Shown here piece after piece: positions 5,431 through 6,827 of a stretch of DNA of 6,827 nucleotides. A model generated the notes under the pieces. That model made no database searches. It was given only the letters and a program-made list of their open reading frames with translations, and had not been told where the DNA came from. Position numbers and translations under genes: made by a program. Source of the DNA: CAYNTC01 sp964432925 (GTDB lineage: Bacteria; Planctomycetota; Phycisphaerae; Sedimentisphaerales; Anaerobacaceae); assembly GCA_964432925.1 (NCBI GenBank), contig CAYSPM010000142.1:1-6827 (forward strand), given 5' to 3'. How positions within the stretch are numbered: position 1 is the stretch's first letter; the number at the start of each line of letters is the position of its first letter.

Positions 5431-6753
5431 ATGACGACGCAACTAAAGGCAGCACGAGCGGGGACAATTACCAGCGAGATTGAATTTGTCGCTGACTCTG
5501 AAGGGATCGGCACCAAGCTTATCCTCGACGAACTCGCTGCGGGGCGTCTTGTAATCCCTGCAAACAGACTGCACCTGAAAACTAACTTGAAGCCGATAGG
5601 CATAGGCAGAGTGCTATCTACAAAGGTTAATGCTAATATCGGCACCAGTACAGAACGCTCTTCAGTGCAGGATGAAATCGAAAAGATGCGTGTAGCAATC
5701 TCTGTCGGTGCCGATACGATAATGGACCTGAGCACGGGAGGCGATATAGACAGCATTCGCAGCGAACTCTTAGCCCAGTGCCCTGTGCCTTTTGGAACCG
5801 TGCCGATCTACCAGGTTATAAAAGGGCGAAATGTCGAAGACATAGATTGCGATACGATTTTTCAAGTCATCGAAAAACAGGCAAAGCAAGGCGTGGATTT
5901 CTTTACTATTCATGCCGGCGTGTTAAGAGAGCACTTACCTTTGCTTCAAAATAGAGTGGCCGGCATCGTGAGTCGAGGTGGAGCACTACTTGCCAAATGG
6001 ATGTTGCACCACAACAGGCAGAATCCCCTGTACGAGATGTTCGATGATTTATGCGGCTTGATGGTTGAGTACGATGTCTGTTTTTCACTGGGTGATGGCC
6101 TTCGTCCCGGTGCCATAGCCGACGCCACTGATGAGGCCCAAATCGCAGAATTGAGGACGATAGGTGAACTTACTCAGCGGGCACAGGAAAAAGGCTGTCA
6201 GGTTATGGTCGAAGGACCCGGTCATATCCCATTCGACCAGATACAATATAACATGCAAATCCAGAATGAGATTTGCCGAGGTGCTCCATTCTATGTTCTT
6301 GGGCCCCTCGTGACGGACATCGCAGCCGGCTACGACCACATTACGTCGGCGATAGGCGGAACCGCCGCTGCTTACTATGGCGCATCGTTCCTTTGCTATG
6401 TGACACCAAGAGAACACCTTGGTCTTCCAAATGCTGATGACGTCAGAGCAGGCGTTGTGGCAGCTAAAATCGCAGCACATGCTGCCGATATTGCTCGCGG
6501 CTTAAAAGGTGCTGCCGAGCGCGACAGAAAACTGAGCATTGCGCGAACAAACCTCGATTGGAAAATGCACCTGGCTGAGTCCCTCGATCCCAAAACGGCT
6601 GACGCAATGCATCGTGAGGCTTGCAGAGAAATGGGGACAGAGAAAGTCTCTGACGCAGATTATTGCTCCATGTGCGGCCAACAGTGGTGCAGTTTAAGAA
6701 TAAATAGAGAAATCAGTCAGGCGCTGAAATCTAAAGGCACTGCAAACGTGTAG
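5431..6753 (+). CDS. thiC: Phosphomethylpyrimidine synthase ThiC
   Basis: ThiC is the radical-SAM enzyme that rearranges aminoimidazole ribotide into hydroxymethylpyrimidine phosphate, the pyrimidine precursor of thiamine. From ATG 5431 it has 440 residues, the short form without the extra N-terminal domain of the roughly 630-residue proteobacterial enzymes. Family motifs run in order: PIGIGRVLSTKVNANIGTS (55-73), GADTIMDLSTGGD (93-105), PVPFGTVPIYQ (118-128), DFFTIHAGV (156-164), SRGGALLAKWM (181-191), FSLGDGLRPG (218-227), VEGPGHIPF (260-268), GPLVTDIAAGYDHITSAIGG (291-310) and YVTPREHLGLP (323-333). The C-terminal CX2CX4C for the iron-sulfur cluster is C412, C415, C420 (CSMCGQQWC). All expected parts are present, so it should be active. 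It is transcribed alone here, under a TPP riboswitch. No other thiamine gene is in the window and no clear terminator follows it. Confidence 0.98.
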   Translation: MTTQLKAARAGTITSEIEFVADSEGIGTKLILDELAAGRLVIPANRLHLKTNLKPIGIGRVLSTKVNANIGTSTERSSVQDEIEKMRVAISVGADTIMDLSTGGDIDSIRSELLAQCPVPFGTVPIYQVIKGRNVEDIDCDTIFQVIEKQAKQGVDFFTIHAGVLREHLPLLQNRVAGIVSRGGALLAKWMLHHNRQNPLYEMFDDLCGLMVEYDVCFSLGDGLRPGAIADATDEAQIAELRTIGELTQRAQEKGCQVMVEGPGHIPFDQIQYNMQIQNEICRGAPFYVLGPLVTDIAAGYDHITSAIGGTAAAYYGASFLCYVTPREHLGLPNADDVRAGVVAAKIAAHAADIARGLKGAAERDRKLSIARTNLDWKMHLAESLDPKTADAMHREACREMGTEKVSDADYCSMCGQQWCSLRINREISQALKSKGTANV

Positions 6754-6785
6754 ATTCACCAGAATACTTCTTTGAATCGTACGTT

Positions 6786-6827
6786 TGTCATCCTGAGCGA
6801 AGCGCAGCGGAGTCGAAGGATCTCAGA
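6786..6827. repeat. Dispersed intergenic repeat element (truncated by window end)
   Basis: The last 42 bases begin TTGTCATCCTGAGCGAAGCG and continue CAGCGGAGTCGAAGGATCT. This string closely resembles a short intergenic repeat I remember from many unrelated bacterial genomes and metagenome bins. It is partly palindromic: ATCCT (6790-6794) with AGGAT (6817-6821), or CTGAG (6793-6797) with CTCAG (6822-6826). It is more G/C-rich than its surroundings. It lies 32 bases after the thiC stop and may run on past the window. Confidence 0.6.

Noticed and set aside
5423..5434. Three-codon mini-ORF ATG GTA AAA TGA overlapping the thiC start
   Set aside because: It is too short to weigh as a leader peptide, has no amino-acid logic for thiamine control, and control is explained by the riboswitch.
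1..6827. CRISPR array, tRNA, rRNA or insertion sequence
   Set aside because: No spaced direct repeats of suitable length, no cloverleaf or rRNA motifs, and no transposase or terminal inverted repeats were seen.

Overview
The window looks like part of a bacterial chromosome from the Planctomycetes/PVC side of the tree, most plausibly a Phycisphaerae-like lineage. The main clue is a minus-strand pseudopilin of the prepilin/H-X9-DG type whose C-terminus (LKELWTLKWHRTFDTEGLW) is a pattern I associate with the large pseudopilin families of those bacteria. This placement rests on family memory, not on a search. Base composition is moderate, and all genes look bacterial, with clear Shine-Dalgarno sites.

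Layout. Bases 1-3788 hold a minus-strand operon, read right to left: a TetR/AcrR-type regulator (3788-3114), a TolC-like outer-membrane lipoprotein (3117-1651), a periplasmic adaptor (1579-401), and the start of an RND inner-membrane permease (404 to beyond base 1). Together they encode a complete tripartite efflux pump with its own regulator as the first gene. Two junctions are 4-base ATGA overlaps. The third is a 71-base gap that carries a strikingly regular 5 x 8 bp CAAAG repeat. A promoter with an overlapping imperfect palindrome lies just upstream of the regulator, which suggests autoregulation.

Bases 4090-4902 (minus) hold the pseudopilin gene. One open frame runs its whole length but is broken by a single in-frame TAG at 4680-4678, so it reads as a nonsense-interrupted gene. 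An extended -10 promoter lies upstream of it.

Bases 5167-6753 (plus) hold the thiamine gene thiC with its control region: a near-consensus promoter, a TPP riboswitch starting about at the transcription start, a strong antiterminator/terminator pair, a Shine-Dalgarno site, and a 440-residue ThiC with the C-terminal CX2CX4C cluster motif. The switch can be traced base by base. The closing P1 strand and the P4 3' strand of the aptamer are also the antiterminator strand, so TPP binding should release the terminator. The riboswitch carries an unusual hairpin insertion of about 48 nt in loop L5. The window ends in a copy of what looks like a dispersed intergenic repeat (6786-6827).

Nothing in the window is clearly a novel protein system. 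The most interesting items are the enlarged riboswitch with its traceable switch, the amber-interrupted pseudopilin, and the two intergenic repeat elements.
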